Shown: positions 42,406 through 55,785, counted from the stretch's first letter. The stretch is 64,000 nt of DNA from Agrypnia vestita (GCA_016648135.1 JADDOH010023673.1:124001-188000); one strand, 5' to 3'. Numbers and translations are program-made. Notes: generated by a model from the sequence alone, not told the origin.

Positions 42406-44544
42406 ATCTATATAGCACTAAGTATCATTAATCAAACATTTTTGACCTGTGGTGAATAGAATGTAGTGCATATCAATAAGTAAAGATAAATATTTATTTT
42501 TTTAAATAAAATCAGTTTTATTCAGCAAGAAACGATTTAAATTATCCAATTGTTAATTAGAAAATTAAAACAGTTTTTTACAACAAAACTATAAACATCT
42601 CAAAATCGCCAGCTGCTAAATGTTGGCAAACTTTCGTGCAAAATGTCCACAGTGTCACTGCTATCATTGCCAAGTATATGTAGCCAGGACAATGCTAAGT
42701 GAATGATACTTATTTTTAAAAATTTCATTGCAGAAAATATCCTTTGAACGTGTTGACCTGAAATATACATACCTCGACAAGTTTTTGAATTAATAATTTT
42801 GTCCAGTCCCCCTTAATGGTTACGAAATTTATTTCGTGGTAGCTTTCGAACTGTTGTCTCTTTAAATCTAACTCGCTACCCTTTCTTTATTTTTTTAATA
42901 GATATGCGAAATACGAGTCACAGCTATATTCTTACTACTTCCAAACTGAACTTGCTCATCTCACTCGACTCAAACCCCCGACCACTAGACAACTAGATGA
43001 ATGACCAGTTGACCAACAAGACAAATCACATCGTGGTACTCCGTGGTTTGTTTGCCCAAACCAACTTTGCGTACAATATTTGATCTGTTCACGCATATTT
43101 AGTAACGATTATACATAAAATGTATGGGAAGCACCGTAAGATCATTTCCAGTATTTATGCTAACTCTGATCTACTTATGTTAAACGACATCGAGAGCTGT
43201 TTATATTATTGTTCCCGAAGGACGGCCCAAAAATTGTATATTTAGTTAGTCCTATGTTTAATTTAAATATTCAGAATTAATCTAATCCTTCAAATATTTA
43301 AATGACTTTGAATAATGAAGGTTACCGCAAGATCGCCTGTGAACTGTCAACTTTACCTTAAAATGAAGAACTTTCTGTAATCTACATTTTAATGTGAAAT
43401 AATTCTCCCGGAATATTTATAAACGTTTAAAGAAGCGACTGCAAATGGAATTCAATTATCATTTTACATAAATCGAGCGTACTTGGGTCACTTTTCAACA
43501 TTTTACTTGTATTTTAGGGGCATAATTTGTTTCTTGGGGAAACCCTGTCAGACATGATTTAAAGTAAGAGTTCTATAGGGTTAATGTGAATATTTCTAAC
43601 ACGTAAGGCACACAGTTGTCAGCGTTTTAGTATTAGTGAACGTTTTTAGTGGCCAGTCACTCGGATGGGCGGTGACCTATTTATCGATGTGGATTGATGC
43701 GGAGTTGTCTGTTTGATCAGCCAAATGATTTCCACTCATATTTACTGAAAATGAATATTTCTAAAACCATGGTACCGATAATATTCCAATAATTATACAC
43801 ATAAACACATAGATATAGGGCCGATTGTATCAATTTGGATTATACTTGATTTAGTTGAAAATTTTGTTAAGCCGGTGCGCGCCGTTGTTGTCATGTGTCG
43901 TCAATTTTTGACGTTGTAGTATCGGAATGTGCAATTAGGACGCCACAAATTTTTTCTAACAATCAACTTATTCTATAGCATATCATTAATAGGAAAAGTT
44001 ATTTACTTACTTAGATCTTGAACAATACATTTTTTGGAAGAAATGGATTTTGCCGCAACTCTAAATGAAGTAAGACATTGTTGACAATAAATTTATTTTC
44101 TACATCTCATCACACATCAGGTTTTGATAACTTTACATTTATACGCCACAGGATAGATGAAAAGGTGGAATCGGTGAAGTCTATGGAGTACTGTATGCGC
44201 ACTTTATGTCAAACAATTTTGACGAAATTTTGATGTTTTCGCTTTCTACATCATTGTATTAATGAAACTACATTCATATATTTTAATGAAAGTAGTTTTA
44301 TTCCAGTTTTAATCTAGTCTCAGACTTTATATTACGGAAGAACAGTAGACGCACCAATCGAAAAATAATTGAAATTAAATTTTTATTGAAAATAGCTATA
44401 GCCGCTACACAGCCACACAGCGGTTGCTTAACTGATAGTTGCATTAAACATTGATCCTGTTAAATCTAGTGTTTTTTGGTTTTAAGTTAAGTTTATTGAT
44501 GATGATTGTTTTTTTTATTTTTATTGGTTATTTTCTCCGGTAAC
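42406..44544. other. Unassigned AT-rich DNA, 2.1 kb
   Basis: No gene or known repeat recognised. Confidence 0.4.
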
Positions 44545-44546
44545 TA

Positions 44547-44986
44547 TACAGTGTCTCGCAGCTATTACCAAAAATTTTACAGATGGATTCCTGCTATGAC
44601 CTAATATCAATAGTTATGAAGATATGCAATATAAAAGTTTTTCAATATTTCTTATTTTTGCAAAAAGTTGAACTATCAGTACAGTAACTTATATCGATTA
44701 TGAAAAATTAATTCGCTTTAACAAAGGTCAAAATTGAAAATAGTTTTTTTTACAAGGTTTTTATCATTTTATTTGAGTTGTATTGAAGCGAATGAATATT
44801 TCATAATCGGTATGAGTTACCATAATGATACTTCAATTTTTTTGCAAAAAATATGCAATAAAATTTGTTATTGCATATCTCCATAACTATTGATATTAGC
44901 TAATGGTTGTTTGAACATTTTCGACTCATTATCAAGGCAGGAATCCACCTGTAAAGTTTTTGCTACTAGCTATGAGACACCGTGTA
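44547..44986. repeat. Long-arm foldback MITE, complete (440 bp)
   Basis: Arms of about 200 bp fold onto each other: left TACAGTGTCTCGCAGCTA, attttacag.tggattcctgc, atatcaatagttatg.agatatgcaata, cattatgaaaaattaattcgctt; the right arm carries the complements. TA duplications flank it (44545-44546, 44987-44988), consistent with a Tc1/mariner-type MITE. A second, SINE-interrupted copy is at 34430-34860. Confidence 0.82.
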
Positions 44987-44988
44987 TA

Positions 44989-45399
44989 AAATATATATGT
45001 AATATTTGCATTTTTATTTGTTTTTTTTTATGCTTTTTCTTGTATTGTTTTCTTTCCAATTAGGTTTCCGTTATACAGTAGACGCCGCTAATGTGTTCAG
45101 TCGTTATTAGAATTAGCTGTATGTTGTGCTTAATTGGCGGACAAATAGTGTGTTTCGTATTGCTTCGGTCTCATGTACCGTATTGTTTAATTTGAAGTCA
45201 TCGGCCGCGCTAGCTAGCTAGACGTGATTCGTTTATTTTTTTTTTTATAATTCTGTATATAATAACTTCCTTAATTTTATTTTATAATTCTGTACATAAT
45301 AACTTCATTATCAATTTTATGCGTCATAGTTGTTGTTCAATATTGAAATTATTAACATTATTGTCACCATAATTACAACTCAGGTTTTCGAAAACTTAG
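44989..45399. other. Unassigned AT-rich DNA
   Basis: A ~40-bp imperfect direct repeat (ttttataattctgtatataataacttcctt, then ..gtacataataacttcatt) lies at 45245-45310. Nothing else recognised. Confidence 0.4.
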
Positions 45400-45401
45400 T
45401 A

Positions 45402-45540
45402 CAGTAGCCGGCAAACATCTTGAAATTTTACGGCGTAGTGGGGGGAAGTTTGCGCATGTACCATTCCACCAAAGAGACCCAAAGCCTTCTGTGCATTCCC
45501 CCACTACGCCAAAAAATTTCAAGAAGTTTGCCGGCAACTG
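45402..45540. repeat. CAGT.GCCGGCAAAC MITE (139 bp) with TA duplication
   Basis: Inverted arms of about 45 bp: CAGTAGCCGGCAAACATCTT versus CAGTTGCCGGCAAACTTCTT, then gaaatttt and ggcgtagtggggg in both. Flanked by TA (45400-45401, 45541-45542), so a Tc1/mariner-like MITE. Confidence 0.85.
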
Positions 45541-45542
45541 TA

Positions 45543-46019
45543 CTTTATATTTAGATATTTACAAATAGTCTTTACTATCATATTTTGTATATTTAATTAT
45601 TACTTTATTCGCTTCTTCTATTCTGTTCCTCTAACCCTCTCTTCCCTATGTTGTGTAACTACCACACATTGTTTTTAATAACCTTTAATATCTCTATAAG
45701 TATAATAAATACCGGGTTAAGATTTTAGGTATTCCTCCATAATATATTTACGCATTGAATTAAAAACTAATATTGATAATTATCAGAATTTATCGGGTAC
45801 ATCAGAGGTATTTTGTGAAAATCTGAAATAAGTTCACCAACAATACATACAATCAAACATGTGCCAGTGTGCGGCGTATAAACTGCGCTGTGAGTAGACG
45901 TGACGATACGTGAAGAGTGTGCGGGAAGCGCGACACTATATTCGCGTCTCACTCTTTTATTTAAATATTTACTCTTTTACGCCCATTACAGATTTTTACA
46001 TAAAAAAATAATACATAAA
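45543..46019. other. Unassigned DNA
   Basis: Nothing recognised. Confidence 0.4.
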
Positions 46020-46280
46020 ATCAAAAAGTATATACATTAAACAATATCGGAAATAAGCAGTAAAATATAAAATATATGAAAATAAAGTACATGTATAAAA
46101 AGCAATAAAAGGTATAAGCAGTAAAAGTATCAGGTATAAGCATTAAAATATGAGTATAAAAATTAAAAATAAGAATTAAAAAAATAAGTTTAAAATATAA
46201 AATAAGCATTAAAATAAAATACGAGTAAAAAAATAAAAATTTAAAATATAAATTTAAAATATAAAATACGGAGCAGTAAT
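46020..46280. repeat. A-rich degenerate tandem repeat
   Basis: Irregular units of the type agcagtaaaa, tataaaatata and ggtataagcattaaaa. The long minus-strand open frame here (all F, Y, I, L) is a consequence of composition. Confidence 0.75.
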
Positions 46281-46419
46281 GTGTATAAAAAAATATATAT
46301 TTCACATTATTACATGTATATGTTAACGGCAGTTAGTAATGATAATCTTGCCTACTTCGCTATGAGGGAGAAATAGAAACTCGGTGTTCTTAGTCATGTT
46401 TGCCGCTTCGCAGTTCCCG

Positions 46420-46700
46420 ATAAGGATGGCTAAATGAAAAAAAAATCGATATATATCGAATCGATATTTTAAAAAAGTTTCGAAAATAATCAATATATAT
46501 CTAGGAAAATATACCCATATTTTTCTATATTATGTAACAAAATGTAACAAAAGTAAGGGAAAATAATTTATGGCGACATATATCGATTTGGCGACCAAGA
46601 AAATATCAACGACCAAAAAAAAAAAGATATTAACTTAATCGAAAAAAAAAGGATATTTGATATATCGCGAAAAAAATATAGATATTTTTTACCCATCCCT
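46420..46700. repeat. hAT-type MITE with 8-bp target duplication (281 bp)
   Basis: A perfect 8-bp duplication AGTTCCCG is at 46412-46419 and 46701-46708, the length made by hAT transposases. The ends are imperfect inverted repeats (aaGGATGGcTAAA left, AGGGATGGGTAAA inward from the right). The interior is rich in TATCGATA-like motifs. Confidence 0.8.
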
Positions 46701-46708
46701 AGTTCCCG

Positions 46709-49161
46709 GTAGTAGCTCTCGGGTTTTTTCATATTTTCAGCAAATAAACCTCAATTATTATCATTTTTGACTTCAGTTATAATTAATTTAAGGAGTTACC
46801 TATGAATGTTCTTATTTTTCCGATTTCAAATCGCTAATTTTTGATTGTGTATTGACTACACAGCATCGGAACGCGCGTTTTTATTTTAGCACCGTAAGGG
46901 ATAGGTTAATTTCATGTGTAATATTTTTTTCTAATTTTAATATTTGTGTGGCGGATCAGATCTTGCACACACAACCTGGTTTCACTTTAAATACCTCATT
47001 ATTAACAACATACATCTTATATTTAAAAAAAATTCAGTCTGGCTGCTTTTCATAAAGAAATCAAAATTATAGTTAATTTTCGGATGCAAAGCAGTAAGCA
47101 AAGCAGCAAATGTTTCATCCTGAGATTGTCTGCATATATAAAACCTCTTTCTTAGTCGGTTGGACCCTTGAATTAACTCATCGGATATGAATACACGTTT
47201 GATGCGCAAAACTCTAGATAGTCGCTGAAGAACATATGCCGGATTTCTATCTATATAATTTTAAGAAGTAGTATCATCACTCTCGGTAATATTTTGGCAA
47301 ATGGTTTTAAAGAAAAAACAATGCATTTTTATAAATTCCTAATACGGTACTCAGAGCCGCTGGTTTGGACCTCACGCCACTTCTCCACTTCCTTCGCGTT
47401 ATTATAAATCTTGCATAAATCTTGCATCGACAATAAATCAGTAAATATGATATTATACTGAGTATCTATTGCTGCATACTTGTTGCATTTTTTAATCGTT
47501 TGCCACACGATACACATAACACCGGAATATTACAAGGATAGTCGAATTTCGTCATCACTTCTACATTGGTGATCACCACCTTCATTTTAAACTCACTTCA
47601 AGCATCTTGATCTATATAACAATCAGTGCAATCAAATCTAGGATCACCATATAAACCTTAATATTTTTTAACTACAAGCACACATCCCGTCCCTATTCCA
47701 TTCCCCCTCCCCCCTTTCTCTATCCCATTTGGGGTTTACTACTACTATTGTATTGCATTATTGATTTGTTGTCCTGTTGCTCGTGTTATGTATATATTTG
47801 TAATTACTACCACTCTCACTGGTATACGCTAACTTACTTGTTTCATATACATAATTGGATTTATACTTATTTACCCCTTATTTTGTTCTACCTCTTTCAG
47901 AAAAGTTGTGTGAATTTCAAATACCATAAAATAAAATAAAAACTCTGCCAAACTTTCAAAAATCGATTACTATATTTCACCGGGTCTAAAAGGGTATGAC
48001 TTTCATAAAAATACTCACACGTTGTACGATATTGCGTAATAGCTTATTCTGGCCCAGCCACAAAACAATGCTTTACAACATTGGAGAAATTATCCCACCT
48101 ATTTCTTCTTCCCTATCAACCCACTGAGGATTTGCTGGTGTTTTGATTTGAAATTAATGTAACATAATTAAATTTGAGATAAATTGAAAATAATTATCTT
48201 TTAATATTTAATTATTTTAAGTAGTCTCGCTAAGTATAATTCTTGGAATTTATATTCCTCGACTCATAAACGTAAAATCCAGAGATCAGGTTTTATAGTC
48301 GTCCGGAAATGAACATTAAACCATCTAAAAACATCACCGTCAAAAATTGTTAAAGAAAATATTGCGTTGCTCTGTAATTTATTGACACATATTGCACTCA
48401 ACCACAACATATGTTTGTGGTATGATATAACATGTTAACAATTATTTTTTCATGATTACCATAATAAGTTAAGCAATAGTCATTAAAAGAACATAAAATG
48501 ACATGAGTTTAAGAAACTTAACGTATTTATTTTTCAGTGCATAGCTCTATATTTTTAAAGTGGAATTCTGTATCTCAGAACATACATCCAAAAATATTGT
48601 TTTCAAATATAAATATTTGAATTTTAATTAATAAATATAAAAATCAAAGCACTTCTCGTAATATGATTACCGAAAAGTGTTAGTTTTGATAGTTTTAACC
48701 TAATGCTTTCTGTATCTATAACATAGATAAAATATGTTAAATATTCTTGCCAATAAGAAAATAAAAAACCAAAAAGGAATTAATAATAAGCATACATATA
48801 TGAAATAAGTTTCCATTGGTGTTTCCATTTCCAGTGGATATTATATCTTCTATAGAAAGAACTCTTCTGTTTAGTCTTGAAAATATTCAACGATTTTTTA
48901 AAAAAAAAATATTTTTATTGCTTTTTGTAGGTATTTTTCATCTGTGATATTTCTAAAGTTATTCAACAAGCTGTTAAAATATTTTTCCCGTGATATGTAT
49001 AATGATATTTCGCAAATGAGGTTTTACAATTTTGTCGTAGGAACATACGTTTTTGTCATGTACGATTTCAGTTAAAAAAGTATGCTTGTGTCTTTCTTTA
49101 TTTAATTATATTTCTAAATCAATCAATTTTAACACTTAATTTTACGAAGTTGTGTTGGATA
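46709..49161. other. Unassigned AT-rich DNA, 2.5 kb
   Basis: The minus frame 46982-47209 (..RKRFYICRQSQDETFAALLTAL..) is faintly like a gypsy-class Gag segment (R..ESV..Y...L) but too short to call. 47690-47940 ends in ataaaataaaataaaa and may be a LINE 3' tail. Otherwise nothing recognised. Confidence 0.3.
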
Positions 49162-49563
49162 TTACATTTCTATTTTAATATTATTTTGATTATCATCATT
49201 AAAATCATTACATAGTCTCCCATCCTGGAGCTTCTTTGGAATGATCCGTGTCAACCTTTTGTTCGTCCTTAATCCTGCCGAACCACATTCCTCTTCCATT
49301 CCATTCATCTCGACCAATACGAATCTCGTGGCTTTACGATAGGGAATGAGTGAAAAGGTACGCGTAAGGGTACGGTCATCTTCGGCGCTCGAGCGTAATG
49401 AGGTTTCCTTCGCTGCTCTGGGTTGCACTACTAGCATTCGCCGCCAATCTTCTTTATAATGCATGACATCACTGACCGATTTCGTCCTCCATGCAATACG
49501 GTCTTCCACTCTTCGCCTAAACAGAAACAGCTCTCGGAAGTCGGGAGGTACGCTGGTATTCAT
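49162..49563 (-). other. Unrecognised 133-codon open frame
   Basis: It starts at an ATG (49563) and ends at a TAA-side stop at 49162. The product is rich in R and E with no signal peptide, membrane segment or motif that I recognise (..PDFRELFLFRRRVEDRIAW.., ..GSAGLRTNKRLTRIIPKKLQDG..). The stretch 49240-49560 is richer in G+C than the neighbourhood. There is no flanking exon evidence. It could be an exon, an unrecognised element or chance; I would not call it a gene on this evidence. Confidence 0.25.
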
Positions 49564-49802
49564 ATAAAAGCCTCATACATATGCATGGACTCTGTCTGTT
49601 GCCGTGACTTGCTTTGAACTTGAATTTCCGGTCGAGCCACGAAGGATTGCAGCCGCGGAGGTGTTGCGAAGTTTTGCATTGCAAAGTATAAACTCGAAAA
49701 GGATGTACAATGATGCTGTGCCTTCACAATAAAGGTAAAAATTAGAATTTTTGTCAATCCTCGAGTATAATTAAAATATGCACGTGTGTCATGGGGTAGT
49801 AA

Positions 49803-50090
49803 CTTTTGGTCTAGTGGTTTAAACTCTTGTTTAGTGATCCGGTGATTTTACCATTCGTTCCGTATTCACAAAGTCAGAAAGTATTCGAATTGTGCAAAAA
49901 ATTGCGGTAATATATATAAAATATGGTAACATTTTAGTGTCGTGTTATGACTCTCGCATAGTAATCGCATAGTCGGTAGTTCGAGGCCCATTCTAGGAGA
50001 CCAGCAAGGTAGTTCTATTTTCATAGCGCAAGCTCTTTGTTTGAAAATAGTAAGTAATGCGTTGATTATTTTTAGCATCTCGTTACAATA
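49803..50090 (+). repeat. SINE family B fragments
   Basis: Box A TTGGTCTAGTGGTTTAAAC is at 49805, then unrelated or diverged sequence, then from about 49940 the box B part (GTAGTTCGAGGCCC, 49977) and the body (ccagcaaggtagt, tattttcatagcgcaag, gtttgaaaatagtaag) as in 34600-34685. Either one copy with a ~110-bp insertion or two partial copies. Confidence 0.6.
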
Positions 50091-50974
50091 TTTTATCGAA
50101 ATAATGAGTCATAAAATGATTGTAAATTTTTAACACACCACGAGATTGCAAAAAGTTACAAAAAATCCATATTTTCAAAATATTTATAAATTTATTTTCA
50201 AAATAATTCACGTGCCTGGATATGCAGATGTAAGATAGATAATTTATAACAATATCACTAGGTTTTATAAGACGGTTAGTACAATAATATATATTATACA
50301 TATATAAATGTAAATGTTCGTTTGTACAAAATCGCTAATCTCTGAAAATTCTTCACCGATTGCTTTGAAATTTTGGCACAACGTTGCATTCAAATACGAG
50401 GATTTTTTTTGTATACCTACTTTGTTTTTATATATCTACCATTTATTTATGTAAATAAAAATGTTAATTTTTCATTTTCCAAAATCTTCTAAATCTCTCT
50501 CTTTCTTCAACTATTGCTTTGAAATGTTCACACAACGTTTCATTCGAATTCGCACAAACTATTTTAAAAGAAAAGGCGCCGGTACCTACCATTTCAATAT
50601 TGATAAATATTTAGATGTACCTACCTAACATTTTCATCAAATTTTTTGATTACATTCGGTGGTCTTTACTTAAATAAAGCGTTTCAAATGCACTTCCGAG
50701 CTTATCGTTTTAAACGACATTATTCCGAGATTCATAAAATCCTTTAATACCGCATTATTTTACAATATTAAACAAAAAACAATATACTCCTACGATTCTA
50801 AAAGAGGATTCGTTGTAGAAACACATTTTTGTATATAAAATGCACTTTTCGGTTCTCTAATTCGGCCGAAATATTTATAACGATACCAATAATAATTTTT
50901 GTAAAACGGCTGTTGAAGGCAAAAGGTACACACGCTATCTATAAAACTCAATGTCTGTCCGTCTGTTCTCTATA
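50091..50974. other. Unassigned; two diverged copies of a short motif
   Basis: attgctttgaaattttggcacaacgtt at 50358 and attgctttgaaatgttcacacaacgtt at 50513 are related and each is followed by cattc.aat.cg; possibly the same dispersed repeat class as the array that follows. Confidence 0.4.
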
Positions 50975-51510
50975 CAAATCTACACCGCTTATCTGATCTG
51001 ACCCAAATTTTGCATACATATTCTTTAGGACCCGGCGGGTAACATAAGTGACATTTTCCTCCTCCTCCTATCCTGATATATTTTGCATGAAAATCTGTAC
51101 CGTTTGACCGATCTTACAATTTTTTTGCATACTTAGTCTTTCGGAACGGGCGGATAACATAAGGGAAATTTCTCCCCTCCATCTTTACTCCTCCTCTCCC
51201 TTGACATATTTTCGATGCATATCTGTACTGTTCGATCGATCTGACTCAAATTTTGCATCTTATTAATCCTTAGAACCCGACGGGTAACATAAGTAACATT
51301 TCCTTTCTCCCACTTAACTCCTCTGATATATTTCGCAAACTTATTCTTTAGGAACCGGCGGGTATCACCGTTTGTCCGATCCGACTAAAATTTTGCATAC
51401 TTAATCTTAAGGACCCGGCGACACAGATGGCATCTCCCCCTCCCCAACCCTTGATACATTTTCCATGCAAATCTGTACCGTTCGACCGATCTGATCCAAA
51501 TTTTGTTTAC
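50975..51510. repeat. Tandem array, ~115-128-bp unit, about 4.5 copies
   Basis: Each unit reads in order: aaatctgtaccgttcgaccg, atctgac.caaattttgcata, ttattcttaggacccg.cgggtaacataag, then a pyrimidine-rich tract and tgatatattttgcatg. Starts of the ttttgcat core are near 51009, 51124, 51252, 51390 and 51503, with one internally shortened unit around 51333. Confidence 0.85.
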
Positions 51511-53237
51511 TTATTGGTCTCCTCCGTGCTGGTGCGAAGTTGTTTGCTTTTTTTGCTTTATTTTTTGCTTTGCTTGTAAGTATATTTATGTGAGTCTCCG
51601 TATGTGAATTTGTCTCACATCCGAAACGCTTCACTCTGTGAAGAGGAGTATGTAATATCAATAGACGTAATTCATAATTATCTGGAGAGATTATAAAGTA
51701 GCTACGGGCTGCGTTCTGCTCCCCTCTAGTAATGAATACAACGCAGCAAAGTGCTGTCATCGAAAATGCAATTCTGTGGGCTGTTATTATTGATACGGGG
51801 CTGATTAGACTTGCTGCGGGCCTGCCGGGTATCGTGTGTACTCGTTCGCGTCACTCCGGCGGACCCTCACCCGCCGGCACTGCATTAAGCGCTATTTATT
51901 AATTAAAACAGAGTAGCGACTGTTTCTGCAGTTAAGTATTCAATATTTTAGGGGTGGGGCTATTAATGCTCACTTCGTGGATGCGGTAAGCTTTGCATTT
52001 CATTGGACCAACATCCGAATAATAGTCATTTATTCATCTAACGATTCGGCGGAAATGGTATTTCAACATAAATGAATTAAAAACCAATTTGTGGTTTGTT
52101 TGTGGGGTTGGATTAAGTTTTTTTAAATATATATTTTTTAAGCATATTTCGTTTCATCGAAATAATTATTGCATATATACGAGTATTTTATATAAATCGA
52201 GAGCGTGTACGCAGAACGCATCCAATGTACAGAACTAGTATATTTTACTTTTGATTATTTTTATGTTAGGAATGTTAGGTATATAAAAATCCTAATAATT
52301 TTCTTGTACTATAAAAGCGCACTAGGGCGTTGATAAATAAATAAACGATAATAAATTAAATATACAAATTAATTTATTCGATAAAAGGAACACCGATAAC
52401 TCTAAGGAATTTCATTTCCGACGACACTTATTTTTTACAAAGGATATAAAAAAAGCATGACTTTCGATCTGTTGATCGGAATGAACTTAAATTCAGTAAA
52501 ATGAGGTTTTTTGCTACTTACGTTAGCATACCCTACATGCAAGCTAGATGAGTCATCCTTGATACGTAACGTTACTGATTCGGTCACTAGATCGTCGGTC
52601 ACTAGACCGGCCGCCAAACCGGTAACCGTCCTACAGGCCTCCATAACGTGGATTACTAGTAACTCGAATATTGTACCTACACTTTATTAATTGAATCCAG
52701 GGCTTGAAATGGATACCTACTTTAATGCCATTTTTGTTTGTTTTGCCATATATTTTAATATAAAATTACGAATATATCCGTATATGTGAGAATTCTGCGA
52801 TTCGAAGTTACATTCCGACTTCATTCCGAGAATTAATTTAATCTCGAGTTAATATATATTTTTTAAATATAATTAATTAATTAGTAAGTGGTTAGATTTA
52901 GTTTTATACTACCCTAAAAAGGAACACAGGTTATTTCGAAAACTGTTATTTTTAATCAATAAAACTAGGGTGGTCGTATCAACAATTGGGAGAACGGTAA
53001 GGTAAGGATAAGGAGAAAGATAAGGATGTTTATTGTTTCCTGATCTCTTCAATGTCTGTGGAGAATGTACGTACAAATAGAAGGTGGACAAATGGGAAGG
53101 TGTTTCAATTGGCTACAAAAAGCTCTCTAAACATTGATTTCCAAACGACGCTGCGCTGATTGCAACCAGCGAAGACAAAATGGCAGAACTTATTCATAAT
53201 TTTAAAAAACTAACCCCTAAAAAACAAGTTTTTACAA
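51511..53237. other. Unassigned; GC-rich patch at 51.80-51.91 kb
   Basis: No gene recognised. The GC-rich patch has no convincing frame. 52880-53100 and the remainder are AT-rich. Confidence 0.35.
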
Positions 53238-53530
53238 TACTCCGTTTCGCTTTGAATCAGGTTTCGTGTCTATACACGCGTCGGGCTAATTACTCATATA
53301 GAATGATTCCAATTTGAAAAAAACATTAAAATTTCGAAAAATCCAAAATTATACTATAATTATTCATTTTTTTAAAACGAAAATTTGTTAAATCATTTTT
53401 ATCGTCGCCAAGAGTCTGCCTACAAAGTTTCAGCCCGATTTGATCACGGGAAAAGGTTTAAAAATCGATCCAAAGTTTTTTCGTCAGACAAGCAAGCAAG
53501 CAGACGCTACGAGTTAAAAGAAAGGGAGTA
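53238..53530. repeat. TACTCCCTTT MITE, copy B (293 bp)
   Basis: Left end TACTCCGTTTCGCTTT (mutated), right end AAAAGAAAGGGAGTA intact. The interior from gtttcgtgtct to caagcaagcagacgctacgag aligns with copies A and C without large gaps. Confidence 0.78.
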
Positions 53531-55785
53531 AAAGGCTTGGTTGGTTCTGGATCATGAAATAAACAGAAGCATGGCATAAATACTTAATGGATTGACAAAT
53601 TAATACTGTGTAGATTACTATGACCAAATACCTATATGTAGTCCTAGTGTGACATTAAAATATATTATAAAAACATTTTATGACAATTATGGGAATAACA
53701 TGATACGGGATACACTTTTTTACGCTTGTAGGTGTGTTATGCGGTGTAACTACGTGTAAGTAAAATAGTGCTTTATTGCGTAGTTATTTCGAGAGGTCAT
53801 TTATGCTATTGTGTCTCATTTGAGGATGAGATCAGTTTTATTACTGTCTGTGTGCTCATCCACAAGGCCGTCGCGACTCCTAACCACTCCTGGGCGAACG
53901 GCAAATACATCTCCGCTAATTCGTTTCACACGAAGCGATGGTGCGAGTCGGAGACAAGCATTTCTTGCACACGAATACAGATTTCGTCTCGCCAGCCCGT
54001 CGTAGTGATGTGAAGTTTCGTTCAGACGAGTGAACTGTTCACCTTCAACCGTTCATTTGAACTATTGATTTCGGATTCGAAAAGTTCTTTATCCACTGAC
54101 GTTCATTCGTCTATTAATAATATCATCGCTGAAGGGGGAGGTCATTTTAATTTGTTCTCTTGTCCACCAAAAACCTAGAAACCGCCGAAAAAATAATAAA
54201 TTAATTTACGATTACTGAACAGTTCGTTCATGAACGGTCCGTCTCTAGTTCAGTGTTGGGCGCAGGAGGCGGAAGTCGTCGGAGGTGCTCGAGAAAATTT
54301 GATTTATATGTTTCAGTTGTTAAAATCACACGTTTTTTTTAAAATCCCAATTATGTTGTCTGGCCGAGCGGGGTGCGAGGTACGGCGGGTGGGGGCGTCG
54401 CGGCCACCGGCCAAGAGCCGTGATTAACGGACTTGTTATTAGTTCGTGTCACGAGAGCGTTTTTATTAATCATAAATTCCTCCTTTACGATCTGAATTTC
54501 CTCCCGAAGAACAAACACGATGACAAGACGAGTTCTGGCCGCCCAATGCAGACAATTAATTACTTTGAATTGTAAATTATTTCCATTCTAAAAATATTTA
54601 CTTTTTTCGAGCACATAGGCCAGAAGGGGTTACCCTTGGACAACGAGAGGAAGTCGCTGAAATTCAACAAGATCGAACAACACGAGATTACAGCACATAT
54701 TACAAAATTAAAATTAAATTAATTTAAATAATTATTTTGTTATTATTTTAAAAATTAATTGGCCCCGTGACAACTGCACACAGTTTGGCTTATGCTCTGG
54801 ATTCATTATTAATTTTCCTAATCAAACTTAAATTTTGTATTTCAAAAGGAATGTAAGCTATCACGAAAGGTTACCTGTAGAAGGTTGTGTGTTTAGTTTT
54901 GCTATATGCAAGTATCTCGTCACCTTAAAAAACACATCACACAATCAATAATATTAAGCTATTTTCAATACACACCATCATTTTGCCAAGATTATTCCGT
55001 ACCTCGTTTATGTGTGTTCGATGGACCATAAATATTTTACTGGATGTACAAATATTAAAATAGGAAATGTAATTTTATGCATATGGTATTCATTATATGC
55101 ATGCAAATTAAATAAATTGTAATTATAATTGAGTCGCAACATTAGCAAAACTCATTACTAATTGTAGGAGCTGGCGATTTACAGAGTTTTGGTCAAAAAA
55201 CATGGAAATGGCTTCCCAAATTGAGGTAATTGGCAAATTATAAATAATTCAGTCGATAATAACTCACAACCAACGGGCTATGGTATTTGTGTGTGACTAA
55301 TAATGAAAAACGAAAAAAAAGTGTGTTATCTTTAGTCAGCTTGTTTACCTTAGCTTGCCTTTATTTTTATTTTATTATTAAAAGATAAAAATATATTATA
55401 TATATATAATAAAATAAAAATAAAAACATATGTGTGTTCATTGAAGACTCTTGAGGAGGCTAAGACCCACCAGGGGTTGTAGTGCCAAGAGCGATGATGA
55501 TATTATGTTATTAAAAGATGTAGAAAATATTTCTAATGTTTATAGCTTTCTACGGTTGTGTCTATTCTCATTAGTTTGCGTTAGCTTAACAATCATGACA
55601 TGACCGCTATTATAGCTATTATACGAATGTCTCATAGCTGATAGCGAAAACTTCAGAGGAGTCTCATTCATTCAATTTTGAATAGCAAAAGATGAAATGT
55701 CGATAGCTTTGGGGATTAGCGACATCATTTTATTCAACCATCGTTTTTTTTCGAATTTTCTGACTTAGTAACGAGGCACTCTGTA
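53531..55785. other. Unassigned; GC-rich patches and an A/T foldback
   Basis: 53850-54010 and 54240-54430 are clearly richer in G+C without recognisable domains. 54010-54260 contains several GTTCAT/GAACG.TTC elements and cagtgttgggc, reminiscent of a hAT-type terminus, but I found no partner. 55361-55427 is a foldback of ttatttttattttatt with its complement around (TA)n. Confidence 0.35.

Noticed and set aside
46021..46305. Membrane protein of 94 codons on the minus strand
   Set aside because: Composition (F, Y, I, L) is dictated by the A-rich degenerate tandem repeat.
46982..47209. Gag fragment of another gypsy element
   Set aside because: Only about 25 residues resemble a Gag motif and no zinc knuckle, protease or LTR is nearby.
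49162..49563. Host protein-coding gene on the minus strand
   Set aside because: 133 codons without recognisable motif, partner exon or conserved signal; listed only as an anonymous open frame.
50975..51510. CRISPR array
   Set aside because: Tandem units are directly adjacent, ~120 bp and diverged, with no short repeat/unique spacer pattern; the genome is clearly eukaryotic.
54010..54260. hAT transposon with CAGTGTTGGGC terminus
   Set aside because: Only one terminus-like sequence found; no inverted partner or 8-bp duplication.
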